From Hibiscus mutabilis (taxonomy: Eukaryota; Streptophyta; Magnoliopsida; Malvales; Malvaceae), in assembly GCA_019671005.1 (NCBI GenBank), contig CM033744.1:40736022-40800021 (forward strand): DNA of 64,000 bases, written 5' to 3'. The notes under the pieces were generated by a model, which saw only the letters and a program-made list of their open reading frames with translations, had not been told where the DNA came from and did no database searches. Numbering within the stretch: the first letter of the stretch is position 1; every line of letters starts with the position of its first letter. Below, piece by piece: positions 22,125-32,860 of this stretch. The position numbers and the translations under genes are program-made.

Positions 22125-22706
22125 GCTCTAATCATTGAAATAAGCTCCCCAATGGTGCGCTAAACTGGTTTCAGAATGTTTTCCAAAGACCGTGGAATAG
22201 GTGGCAAGTCTTCGTGGAGGTGGACAAACTAATGAAGAAGGGCAAGGATGTTCAATTAGTGTACATTGACTGGGTTAGCAACCACATGGCTCGATGTATA
22301 GCGAAGGTTGGAATGCACCGGAATCAGATTTTTAAGGCCTGGTGGTGAAAGAAAACAGATTGGTGCTATGGGAGATGAAATACGTTTGCATGCAGCTCCT
22401 GTCTTCATTTGATTCCCTTATGTTTTTTGTTTTTGGTCTGATGCATATTTCCAGGCGTTAGTGATCACTTGAGTTAGGTGGCTTATGTTGTACTTCAAAG
22501 TAGCTCAAGGTTTTGGTTAAGCCTGGTGTTGTGATTCAACCCTGGGATCGTGACTTAAATTGCTTTTGGTGTATGTTCTTAGCTTGTTTTGCGTTTGTTA
22601 ATCATGTATGTGTTGTACTCTTTTCTTTCAATTAAATTTAAAAATATTTTTAACGAGACATACATATGATTTAATAATAAAATCATATTGATAAGCAAAA
22701 AAAAAG
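22125..22706 (+). mobile_element. 5'-truncated LINE with target duplication
   Basis: It is flanked by GTTCACTTAAGGTC at 22111-22124 and again at 22707-22720, a 14-bp target duplication. The 5' part encodes the RNase H tail (NWFQNVFQRPWNRWQVF, VQLVYIDWVSNHMARCIAK) up to a stop near 22348. The 3' end has TTTTTAACGAGACATA (about 22648) and ends in an A-rich run, as expected for target-primed reverse transcription. Confidence 0.88.
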
Positions 22707-22719
22707 GTTCACTTAAGGT

Positions 22720-22907
22720 CATGGGCGGAACATGGGAGGCGTGGGCCCCTGCCAGTTTTTTTCTAAGTGGTAATGGAATAGTTTTTTAGAAAAAGCGATA
22801 AGATTAGTTCTATAATCCCTTCACTTTTTTAAATCTTATTATGGTTCTTTCAAAAATTTTAATTTTATAGTAGTCCCCTTCTTTATAAATTTCTTGTTCC
22901 GCCCATG
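22720..22907. mobile_element. Small hAT-type MITE in the LINE target duplication
   Basis: The terminal inverted repeats are CATGGGCGGAACA and, at the right, TGTTCCGCCCATG. The flanks CTTAAGGT at 22712-22719 and 22908-22915 form a perfect 8-bp duplication. It inserted into the downstream copy of the LINE's own target duplication, so it is younger than the LINE. Confidence 0.85.
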
Positions 22908-23484
22908 CTTAAGGTCACTTCTGATAACCACCGTTAGAGAATACTGATGTGACACGTTAAATCCATCTTTCTCCCAAAAAAAACCCTAACTTTTTCAGAT
23001 TTGAAAATGACATCCAACACTCTTCGTTTCGCCAAAAAAATCAATTTCATTGCATTTCATGATTTTACTTTACACTGCAACAACTTGCGAGCAAAGAACA
23101 ATGTTTATACCATTCCAAAGTCTATGTTATTCCAGGGGTACAATGAATATAATTTATTTAAGCAAAGTTGGTAAGATCCAATGTTGATCTAGCATCCCTC
23201 ACTTCGATTAGGATTGAAAAAAACAAAGAATTGATCAAGGAGAAAATGAAGATGATGGTGAGAGGAAGAACAACAACTATCGTTTTTAATTTTGAGAAAT
23301 TTAGGATTTTGGAGGGAAAGAAGATGGATTTAACATGCCACGTCAGCATCTTTTAACAACAGTTAACAGAAGCGATCTTAACGAAAACGAACTAAAAGTT
23401 CAGTGATTGTATCGTGTGTTTTAAAAGCTTGGTGACGAAAATAAAAGTGTCTTAAAAGTTCATGGACTATATATGTAGTTTACC

Positions 23485-24212
23485 CTAAACATAATATGTT
23501 TATATTTTATACAGCATTTGCTTCACGTGTTGAAATACTTTTTCAACGTTTTCCCACGGCTACAATATTTATATTATACTTTATTAGTAGTGCCATTACT
23601 TTTTGGTTGATTTTATTACCTACAATCCAACAAATCTTATCATTGTCTTTGGAAAGACTCCCCATGATCATTATTTAACTTGTTTTTTGTCAACAAAAAA
23701 TGATGATTAGGTCTGATTTTAGCCTGTTTTCCAGTTAATAATTATTAGTTAGTAATAAACTACAGAATTTTTTACCAGACAGAGCAGACAGCAACCATAA
23801 CTACAGACTACTAGCCAAATGTGTGAAGCCACAAATGAGAATAGAAATCTTTTATTTTTTGTTCTCTATTTATATTTCTACGTTAAAAATTATATCTAAA
23901 ATTAAAAAATTTAAAATGAAATATTCTTTTAGAGTATATGATGTATAATTTAAAATTTAAAACTACGACTTAAATTTTTTTTAATATTTAAGCATAAAAA
24001 ATATAAAAAAAGGACAATTTTTATCCCGCAGTTGACTTCATTGTTTTCTCATCCGGCACAATTAATCCTCACCTCCCAAGGTCGTTGAAGCAGCTTCCCA
24101 GTCAAGTATATCAGCGTGTGACCAGTAATCGGTACCAACCATCCTTGATATTGCACACGGACTCAACGCCATCTGGAAATATTAAGTGACTCACGAATTC
24201 AATAGGTGAGTG
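23485..24212. other. Intergenic, no gene seen
   Basis: AT-rich sequence. A more balanced stretch at about 24030-24180 (CATCCGGCACAATTAATCC, GTCGTTGAAGCAGC) could be an old gene or promoter remnant, but no reading frame or family is recognisable. Confidence 0.45.
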
Positions 24213-24474
24213 CTTAAATAAAAAATTAACTCTTAAATTATATTTTTGTTTGTTTTTAGTTTTAAACTATTTTTTAGTTAAAATTAGTTCTTAAATTATT
24301 ATATTTGGTCACTTTTAAGTTCGTAGTTATTCAAGTAAAAAAATTGGGCCAATAAAATGTTGACACATCACAAAAAAAATTTGACCAATAGATAGTTTAG
24401 GGACAAAAAATGACAGTTTAAGTACTTATTTTGACCAAAAAATAGTTTAGGGGCTAATTTTTCATTTAAGCTAA
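24213..24474. mobile_element. MITE-like foldback
   Basis: GCTTAAATAAAAAATTA on the left is complementary to TAATTTTTCATTTAAGC on the right, with further complementarity inward around TTAAATTAT and ATAGTTTAGGGG. About 260 bp, non-coding. The ends resemble those of the larger foldback at 19113-19893. The target duplication is not resolved. Confidence 0.65.
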
Positions 24475-24972
24475 AAATGAATGATGATATATTTATATAT
24501 TTAGATCCAAACAATTTTTTTAAATAGATAAATAAGGGTTACTACTATATACCTCGTTAAAGAATCTCTCTAAACTAAATGGAAGGGAAAAAGTGCATAT
24601 GATAGTAATAAATATTACCTCAAAATTATATTAAAAAGTGAGAAAATGAATAAATATTAGCTCGAGATTATATTAAAAATGTTTTTAAAAAATTGTGTCT
24701 AACTGTATGGGTAATAATACTACTCTTAGTTTTTAAATAAGAATCTTTAAAATGAAAAAATAAATCAAGAAATGGTTTATTAAAATCATCTTTAGATGTT
24801 TTTTTATTATTTAATAACAAAAATTAGTGTTACTTGTTCAAGTGAATAATCATATAGTTATAAATTTCGTTTTGTATTTTTTATTAATTATCTAAGTTCA
24901 CACCTCTTAAAAGTTTATAATTTCGCACTATTAATACATTATAAATTCATCATCACGTAAATATAAATGGGT
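24475..24972. other. Intergenic, no gene seen
   Basis: Very AT-rich, without recognisable genes or clear repeats. Confidence 0.5.
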
Positions 24973-24981
24973 AAAAACATA

Positions 24982-26452
24982 GGATAAAGTTCACAAATGA
25001 TAATTAAACTTTGGTAAATTATTCAATTTGGTAACCAAACTTTCAATTACTTCAATGCTACCATTAAACTTTTAGTTTTGCTTCAATGTTACCATTGACC
25101 CTTAACAGACGTTAACAACAGTTAAAATATGTTGTATGATAACACATTTAGTCCTCTACGTTTGTACATTCAAACATTTTAGTCATAATTCAATTAATAA
25201 TAATAAATTTAACCCTCATTATTTAAATATTATTTTAATTTAACCCTATTTTTTATTAAAAATAATTTAACCATAAACCCTAACCCTAAATCCTAAACTC
25301 TAAACCCTTAGATTCTTAAATACTAAACCTTAAACCATAGACCATAAAATAATAGAAAGAGCCGAAATTGTACCTCTGTTTACAAATAAGAGATTGAAAT
25401 TGTTTGTTGTTGCAGAGGTCTGGAAGGGTTGATGAAAAGATTGAAATCCATCACAACAAACTGAGGAACATCGAGGAGGGAACAGTTTTCGGTGGGAAGA
25501 AGACCAACATTGCAAGATCTCGAGGGAAGAAGATTCAGATTACTATTGAACAAGAGAAATCAAGGTGGGATATATTGATTGCATTCACACCTTTTATTTG
25601 TTCTTATTCTTTCAACTTATAATTTCTGCAAATTTGTATATTTTTCAGGATACTAGGGAATTTAGCCTGGGCTTATCTACGCCAACATAATTATGGAATT
25701 GCATAACAACATTATAGGTATGTCATTTTATGTTTAACAATTCCCGAAAAATATATACATGTGTGTATATACATATATTTGACATCGAGCTTGTATCATC
25801 ACAGAAAATAGGGATAGAGCCAGGATTTGAAGTTAGGGGATAAAACATAAATATTTACAAGTGGAGGGACAAATTCAAAAATAAACTAATTTTTAAAATA
25901 ATTTATATAGGAGAACTAATGTGAAAAAAAAATAAATTTTTTAGGGGTGGGCAATTGCCCCTCTCTACCCCTAATAGCTCCGACACTGACAGAAAAGCTA
26001 TGTCTCTGGAGCCAGATAAGAATAAGCAATTCAACCTGGCAATACGCTTGATGCACATGAATAGGATTGGTGAAGTAAAGTCACAGCTTCAGGATGTAAA
26101 AGCTTCAGCTGGAACTGAAGAGATGGATGAATCCTATGGAGATGCTGGTGCGAGTAGAGTCGCAGTCAAAGTTAGAGCCTCTGTTGGCACAGGAACAAGA
26201 TAAAGGAAAAGAAACTTAAGGTTAAATTTATTATTATTTTTGAATTAGAATTAAATTATTTAAGTGTACAAACGTTGATGACTAAATATATTATCATATT
26301 AAATATTTTAATTGTTGTTAACGCCTGTTAACGGGTGAGTAATAATATTAAAATAAAATTAAAAATTTAATAATATCATTAAAGTAATTAAAATTTTAAT
26401 TATCAAATTAAATAATTTATTAAAATTCAATTATTATTTGTCAACTTTACCC
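24982..26452. mobile_element. Pack-MULE with captured TPR-gene fragment
   Basis: Long terminal inverted repeats begin GGATAAAGTT on the left and, inward from the right, GGGTAAAGTTG. They can be followed for over 200 bp (24982-25265 against 26220-26452, for example both arms contain CGTTTGTACA). The flanks are AAAAACATA at 24973-24981 and 26453-26461, a perfect 9-bp duplication, the hallmark of Mutator-like elements. No transposase is present. The centre holds exons of a host TPR gene (25416-26216). A related arm pair occurs at 34005-35841. Confidence 0.92.
25416..26216 (+). pseudogene. Captured fragment of an MS5/POLLENLESS3-like TPR gene
   Basis: Three exons with splice sites are readable. 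Exon a, 25416-25564, follows a TTGTTGCAG acceptor and encodes RSGRVDEKIE through IEQEKS. Exon b, 25649-25717, encodes ILGNLAWAYLRQHNYGIA, then a stop, then QHYR. Exon c, 25993 onward, encodes KAMSLEPDKNKQFNLAI. The junctions keep the codons (AG|G and AG|A for Arg). The text matches the TPR region of the MS5/POLLENLESS3/SDI1 family as I remember it; related genes act in male meiosis or sulphur response. Because introns are kept, it was captured from genomic DNA. Frame damage follows MDESY (an internal deletion), and exon b has a TAA stop, so no full protein is possible. The second intron contains an inserted repeat (25805-25985). Confidence 0.85.
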
Positions 26453-26772
26453 AAAAACATATTTTCAATTTAATTAAAAAAATACAGTAAGATGTGGACC
26501 AGATTCAGATAAGAAATTCACACCTCATGGCAGAAACAAACAAGACCCACCTGTTCCTTTGGGTGCTGGGTCCTGTGTACATTGATCACACCACCGTTTA
26601 AATTTATTATACGTAGCAATCGAACCTATCTCATTGTTCATGCCAGCAAAAACAACATGTCTGAGCTAAGCAGCTGATCTCATTGCTCGTGACATAAGCA
26701 AAAGTCAGATATATAATTTATTAAATTATCACTCTAAAAAATTCGATATATTCCTTTACTAATTATAATAAA
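26453..26772. other. Intergenic, no gene seen
   Basis: Begins with the 9-bp target duplication of the Pack-MULE. The rest has no recognisable gene or repeat. Confidence 0.5.
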
Positions 26773-27034
26773 TAATTTATTATATCATTATCATTCCCGT
26801 CACGTCATCTATGAGATCAGTCAATAAAAATCACTCATCTCATTATTTTTTTATGTTATATTTTTACTAAATGAATCTTCACTGAGTAAAAAAGTAAATA
26901 AAATTGGTTTACAATAAATACGAGTGAAGATTCACTTGGTAAAAATATAATATGAAAAAAATAATGAGATGAATGATTTTTATTGGTTGGTCCCATAAAT
27001 AACGTGGCGGGAATGACCCATAATATAATTTTTC
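26773..27034. mobile_element. MULE-type MITE, family copy 1
   Basis: About 260 bp. The left arm, containing TCATTCCCGTCACGTCAT and TCAATAAAAATCACTCATCTC, is complementary to the right arm, containing GAGATGAATGATTTTTATTGG and GGCGGGAATGA. It is clearly related to the element at 32196-32461 (shared GTCACGTCAT and AATAAAAA..CATCTC-type arms). No clear target duplication was found for this copy. Confidence 0.75.
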
Positions 27035-27148
27035 ATTACAATGATATTCAGCTTCGATGATGTATCAAAATATTAATTAAATTTGTCCTCTAAAAACAAA
27101 GTATTATACCATACAAATATTATTTGAGAAAAACAATTAAAGTATAAT

Positions 27149-27540
27149 GTCACGTCTAAAAAGAGGTGTGGACATTAATTCCACATTGAAATTTTTTTTG
27201 AAGTTTTGAGATATATAAGCGGTGACATTACACATCCTACAAACATGTCTTTTAGGAAGAGGGTATTGACCCCGTGACAAATGGTATAGAGCGACACTTT
27301 GACTGACCGATTTCACGCAGAGCGCCATGAGTGGGGTAACATGATAAATAATCTCGTGATCACGAGTGTGATTGACTCGTGACTAGGGCGTCACGAGGTT
27401 GAATGGGAAAGAATGTCACGCCTGAAAGGGGCGGGGACATTAATCTCACATTGAAAAAGAAAAAGAAAATCTTAAAATATATATGATGGCGTTATATATC
27501 CTATCATACATATGATACGATAAAAGAGTAGTGACCCGTA
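27149..27540. repeat. Pair of direct repeats (ATGTCACGYCT..GGACATTAAT)
   Basis: Two related stretches begin GTCACGTCTAAAAAGAGG (27149) and GTCACGCCTGAAAGGGG (27416). Each continues with GGACATTAAT..CACATTGAAA and a CATATAT/GCGTTAT-type tail. They are about 265 bp apart in the same orientation, suggesting a local duplication of a transposon end or promoter-like repeat. No coding sequence is seen. Confidence 0.5.
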
Positions 27541-28853
27541 ACAATGACATGAAAGGATATGAATAAATTATAAATTCATGTAAATATATAATATCATATG
27601 ACTTGGAATATTGATTTTATATATTGTTATTGATGTTTCCGGTAATTATATCAGTATAGTCTTATATTTTATTATATATATATTTTTTAAAAATAAAGCA
27701 ACTAGAGATTGATCTCAATTTATAACAAAATTCAGAGACTAAAATAATAATAAAATAATAATAAAATTTAAAAATACGAACTCATGGACTAAAAATTGAC
27801 AACACATGACCAAGGACAAATTATTCCCGTATTCACACGACAGTCCAATGACTCGATATTTCTCACATGTTCCATGCGCATTTTTGCACTTTTTTATAAA
27901 AAAAATTGTGTTGGTTTTTGAAATAGTAACTCTACTCAATTTGTTAGGTTGAATGGTGACTGACTGACTGTGAGTGACTTAATATTTTTAAATAACATTT
28001 TAAGTTCAAATATTATAAATAAAATAAATTATATTAAAAATGATCTATTTATAAATTTAATTTAATTTAATTTATTTTTAGTTGTTCTATCAATTCATGA
28101 GGGATTTGTACCTACTAATCCAGATCGATCCACGTCGCATACCTGATTTTGGTGGGTGAATTTCCCAACGAAATTTTTTTGCATATACAAGGTCTCAAAC
28201 TCGAGACATACTTAAATAATATTATGTTACTTACCACTTGAACCAATTTCGTTGACAAATTAATTTAATTTTAAATATAATCGATATTTATTTAACAAAA
28301 TAACTGTGAAGAAAAAAAGAGCTCAACTCAAACAACCCCTAATCATATATTATGTTGGCATGATAACAGGTCGTTCTTATCTACGTCACCAGTCCACCAC
28401 CCTCGAGCTCAGTCCAATCTAGACCTCTTTACGTTATTAGAAAATTCAACAAAAAACTACTAATTAACAAATTAAACTGATAATTACCATATCTCAACCC
28501 AAAAAAAATAATTTCAAATTTGTTCGTTTTTTTATATATACATTGTGTTTTTATTAGCTTTGATGTTGGTTGCCGACCGTCGGTTCAAGGGCGGATCTTA
28601 GTACTAGGTTTTGGAAGGGCCTAACTAATTTTTTTTTTTAAATCAAGGATTTATGAAAATTTTTAAAAAATCTTGGAGGTCTAATTAAAAATTTTAAGAG
28701 TTTTAATGAGAATTTTTTAAAAAATGTAGGGGTTTAATTAAAATATTTAAAAACTTAAAGTTTTAATGGAAATTTCTTAGAATTTTGAAGTAGATAATTC
28801 AAATTTAAATATTAAAAATAATCATAAGATTCGAATATAAATGATGAAACGTG

Positions 28854-28858
<5 letters not shown>
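27541..28858. other. Intergenic, AT-rich, with SINE-like and unclassified repeat pieces
   Basis: No gene is supported. On the minus strand about 28150-28260 has GTCTCGAGTTTGAGACC and GGTTCAAGTGGTAAGT, reminiscent of tRNA-type B and A boxes in a degraded SINE. About 28560-28800 resembles other dispersed AAATTTTTAA-rich repeats such as 61970-62220. Confidence 0.4.

Positions 28859-28912
<54 letters not shown>
28859..28912. repeat. (AT)n microsatellite
   Basis: An uninterrupted run of about 26 AT dinucleotides, likely length-polymorphic. It is non-coding. Confidence 0.97.
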
Positions 28913-28915
<3 letters not shown>

Positions 28916-29189
28916 TATAAAGTGTTAAAGAATATGTTCAAAAAAGGCGTTTAAGAATAATCCCAATCACAACGGCGATCAATGGGTCAGTCCAAGAGAA
29001 CCACATCGCCAATAAGTTACTCATCTTGTAAGTAGCTAAGCCTTGCTTTGCAGCATGAAATAAATGTAAAGTGGCTATTGGTTTGATGTGTTTCTAATAT
29101 TGTATTTGGAGATTTAATGCAATCAAAGAGAAATAAAACAAAGAGGATGATGCTTATTTTAGGTTATTCAAGTTCGAGTAGTTTTGCTG
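28913..29189. other. Intergenic, no gene seen
   Basis: Unassigned sequence between the microsatellite and a possible solo LTR. Confidence 0.4.
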
Positions 29190-29430
29190 TGTTAGACTAA
29201 TGAGTCAATTGGTATTAGTTTAGTTTGTTAATAATTAGTTGGACTTTTTAGTTAGGTTGACATTACTTTGGGTTATAAATACCCAGGATCATTGTAACCC
29301 AAGATCATCTCATCAATTAATAAAATTTTTAGATTACTCTTATTTTCTTTCTATTCTATTTTTCTTGTGTCGTTCACCTTCCTCGCTTACAATTAATACC
29401 ACCGTTTGTCACTGTTCGGTCAATCATGAC
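29190..29430 (+). repeat. Possible solo LTR of a Copia element
   Basis: Begins TGTTAGACTAATGAG, followed by a TATA-like GGGTTATAAATACCC (about 29270), an AATAAAAT polyadenylation-like signal (about 29318) and a T/C-rich tract, the layout of a short Copia LTR. The 3' boundary and target duplication are not resolved, and no internal region is adjacent. Confidence 0.4.
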
Positions 29431-29879
29431 GGAATTCTCGTAATCTATAAATTGCGGATGCCTTATCAAAATTTAAGAAAAAATATGAACATATATTATC
29501 TTATAATCACTTTGAAATTATTAAAAAAAGAGAGAGAAATAAGAAAATTTACAGGCAATACACTTGTAACATATCTTTAACTACCATTCAAATAGGTTTT
29601 TGAAATACCATCTCCGTGACTATCTAAGAGATTCAAGCTTACACTTTGATAATTAAAATTGGTATCGAAAAATTAAAAGTTATGTAAATTAATAAGGACT
29701 GTTCAGAGATCTCATCACTGCTATGAAAATTATGATATTTGGATGCTAAATAGAATGATTATTCTTTCCATAGAGAACCACAAATTCCTTTGGATGATGA
29801 AGACATAGTTAGAAGGAAGATTTTCTTTCTATAGAGAACCACAAATTTTTTTCCTTTCAATTTTGTTTAGTTGACGCAG
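29431..29879. other. Intergenic, no gene seen
   Basis: AT-rich. It contains a direct repeat of the phrase CCATAGAGAACCACAAAT (about 29767 and 29830, about 63 bp apart). Confidence 0.45.
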
Positions 29880-30500
29880 CACCAGTTTTGATGATAGTTG
29901 TCGACTGTCGGTTCTTTTATTTTATTTTTATTTATTTTTCTTTTTTAGTTTTAACAAAAATAATTTTATCTTTGTAGCACAATTTTCTTTATTTTGTGGC
30001 ACGTTTATCTTTATTTTTTGACAATGTTTTCTTCTTTTTGATCGTCTGACCATTTTTTTTATTTTATGCTTTTTTAAGGTTGGACTTGACGACGTTATGA
30101 CTGATCAAGATGGCGCTTATTTGTTATCATGTTGATCTTCCCTGCTCTAGACCCTCGAATTGAATTTGGATACGCTATTTGTGTTCATGGATAGTTTTTA
30201 ATGGCACTCGTCTCTGATTTGCGGTTCTTTGTGGTCTTTTAGTAGTTTGATTCTATTTTGTAGTTTGTTTGCCGATGCAGTCATATTTGTTCGTATCTAT
30301 ATTCCGTTCGAGTCTTTTGATTGAGTTTTTAACATTTTCCATATATGAGCATTGTATAATCTAAAGTGGCTAGTTTCTTGTGTCAATGTTATATGAAGAT
30401 GTCCAAATTATATATTTACGATGATAGTTGTAAACTCTTATCGTAATTTTAGATATATTTTTTTAATAAAGCTAGTGACTTTTATTCAATACATATATAT
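29880..30500 (+). repeat. Unclassified dispersed repeat, related to 5880-6560
   Basis: Sequence around 29920-30060 (AATAATTTTATCTTTGTAGCAC, GTGGCACGTTTATC, TTTTTGACAATGTTTTC) follows the repeat that hosts the hAT MITE at 5966-6471, but without that insertion. The continuation to 30500 is T-rich and could be a LINE 3' region. No coding domain is seen. Confidence 0.4.
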
Positions 30501-32172
30501 AGTGCTTTTATTTTATTCGTTGCGGGATGAGACATTAAAATATCATTTAAAGATTAAATTTTAATATTGTAAATGAATAAAATCTCCTTATAATAAGTCA
30601 CTGAAATACATATTTAAGATTAGTCTACCGAGACTGACCCCAACTGTTTTTGTCTTTTTTTATGGAATTTATATACGTTCGAAAAGCAGGCAATCATCGA
30701 CAGTCGAACACTTGTTCCCACGCAAAGAATTAACAGTACAATTAGTTGTTACAGAATTTATAATATATCTGTGCTGCATACCTGCATTTCAATTATTGGA
30801 TGGGTAGTCTATAGACGGGAAAAATTTATTATGGACGTAGGAAGGTTTCGTGTTCTCAAATTTTTTGTTCGATGATAATTTTAGTTTACGTTAGTTTTGA
30901 TATTTGTCAAATTAAATCTTATTTTTCTTAAGTTTTAAATTAAATGATTATCATGTTCTGTTGGTTTTAAAGTTGGATAAATTTGACTTTCTTATCGTCT
31001 AATCTTAGCTCGTCTTGTGTATAGATATATCAAATTATCAAAGACCATGATGTTCACTTAACCTTTTTTCACATTCTCAAATTGTACACGGAACATTGAC
31101 TTTTCAAAATGACGTAAAAAGTTTGTAATTTGATAGTTAAGAAGTGGGCACTCAAATGTCCGAATATTATAAGGTTTTTCTTATAAAAATATTTAAAATA
31201 TTTTTATTGTCGAGGAGATTTTGACAAGTCAATAAAAACAACAATTCAAGTTTGGTCCAGCATGTGCGAATTGTTTTTCAATAATTAATTTTAATTGTAA
31301 ACAATTCGAATATGTATTGTTTTTAATTATGATTTTATAATATTTATTATATTTGTAAATTTAAGAAAATAAAATTTTAAGTATCAAATTATTATTAGTG
31401 CTAATATCATTTAATTTTTTATGAAATCCGAGATAAGTAAATAAGATTAAGGTTTTTAGACCTTGAACGTCCAACTTAACTTTTATTATAAATCAATGGT
31501 TATTAAAAAAAATTAATTTTATTTTCAACAAGTGTAAGGTGTAATGGAAGGCACGTTGCACATTTAAGGAGAGAATTCAGATTTGAACTTTGAAAGCGAT
31601 ATTATTATGAGAATTATTTAAATTTACTTTTTTTTATTCTAAATCTCATGTATTGTGTAGACTTGTTTAAGGGTTATCGTCCAAAATTCGAGAGGATTTA
31701 TTATAAAAATATTACGTCTAAAAAATAGATTTGAACAAAAAAAATCGACCGGCTCTGATATCATATTAATTTGTGAAACTAAAAAAATTGAAATCAGAAA
31801 AAGAAAAGAGAAGCTTGGAGAGGAAGCGTTATTCTTAAAAGAAAAAAGAATGCAGGCCACAAGTCTAATTAGCATGGATATATTTATATACCCCAATATA
31901 AAAATAACTAATTGATATATTTGAAACCAATTAGTTATTTTAAAACGGGCCAGTTGATGAAACTAACCAACCTCTTAACCAATTAGACTGTAACCTCTCA
32001 ACTACTTGAATAAAAGAGTGAAAAAATTATTAACATTATATAAAATTATATAATGTAAGTATTAAAATAATATATTCGGTTGATCATGTATAAAAGAGTG
32101 AAAAAATAATTCTAATAAAATAAAACATCTATAAAATTATTAAATATCAAATTAAAAATAAAATATATTTTT
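30501..32172. other. Intergenic, AT-rich, no gene seen
   Basis: No supported gene. Open frames here are short and low-complexity. No strong inverted repeat was recognised by eye. Confidence 0.5.
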
Positions 32173-32575
32173 TGAATAATTTCTACCTAGAAGAGGAGAA
32201 ATTATATCATCGATCTGGCTCGTCACGTCATTTATAGTCTCAACCAATAAAAAGCATCTATTTCATTAAATTTTTTCATGTCATCTTTTTACCAAGTGAA
32301 TCTTTACTCAGATTTACTGTAAATTAAATTAAAAATCACTTTTTATCAATTGTAGATTCACTTGGTAAAAAGATGACATAAAAAAATTTAATGAAATGAA
32401 TATTTTTTATTAGTTGGGACCATGAATGACATGACGAGCCGAGCCTATGATATAATCTCTCCTAGAAGAGGGGAAGGAAAATGTTGCTCCTACTGAATTT
32501 TAAACTCACAACTTTAGAAAAGAAAAAGATGTCAATTGAAAGATTTAACTACGTGCTCTAAAAATTGTTATAAAA
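32173..32575 (-). mobile_element. SINE interrupted by a MULE MITE
   Basis: The pieces 32173-32195 and 32471-32575 together match the SINE at 39404-39535 (TGAATAATTTCTACCTA.., TTTTAAACTCACAACTTT, GTCAATTGAAAGATTTAAC, ACGTGCTCT). On the minus strand this gives a B-box-like GTGAGTTTAAAAT and an A-box-like AGAGCACGTAGTTAAATC. The element is split by the MITE at 32196-32461. Confidence 0.6.
32196..32461. mobile_element. MULE-type MITE, family copy 2, perfect 9-bp target duplication
   Basis: Terminal inverted repeats: GAGAAATTATATCAT on the left and GAGAGATTATATCAT inward from the right, followed in both arms by GGCTCGTCA-GTCATT. Flanks CTAGAAGAG at 32187-32195 and 32462-32470 are identical, a 9-bp duplication as made by Mutator-like transposases. 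266 bp, non-coding. The same family is at 26773-27034. Confidence 0.9.
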
Positions 32576-32860
32576 ATAAAATATATATTTTAAAAAAAAT
32601 AATATGATCTAAATGAAAAGGAATTTGGATTAATCATTTATAAATACGATATGGACTTGGACAAAGAAAAATATAAACTACAAATATTAATTAAAAAATA
32701 AAAACTAAAAATCTCTAGCCTCTAGTTGTGAATGTGATGTAACCTCGTCTAATATACATGTTCAAAGGAGATATATGCGTTAGTAACCCTCACCAATTAT
32801 TGTCAAAAAAAAAAAGTAACCCTCACCAAAGCTCAATCCCAAACTCCTCTCTGTCTTGTG
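32576..32860. other. Upstream region of the stress-protein gene
   Basis: AT-rich region before the start codon. No convincing TATA box could be singled out. A short A-run (about 32804-32815) precedes the 5' leader. Confidence 0.4.

Larger units (their letters stand above)
22020..23484. mobile_element. Foldback element carrying a LINE, which in turn is flanked by a hAT MITE
   Basis: The left arm (CATAAATAGTCCCCAAAC.. to about 22124, continued at 22916-23000) is complementary to the right arm (about 23310-23484, ending TTAGTTTACCC-like). Inner pairs include AAATCCATCTTTCTCCC near 22960 against the reverse near 23320. The core has no recognisable gene. The left arm is split by the LINE 22125-22706 and the hAT MITE 22720-22907. 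Confidence 0.7.

Noticed and set aside
29239..29580. A 113-codon plus-strand frame
   Set aside because: It overlaps the possible solo LTR and has no domain. The composition is that of random AT-rich DNA.
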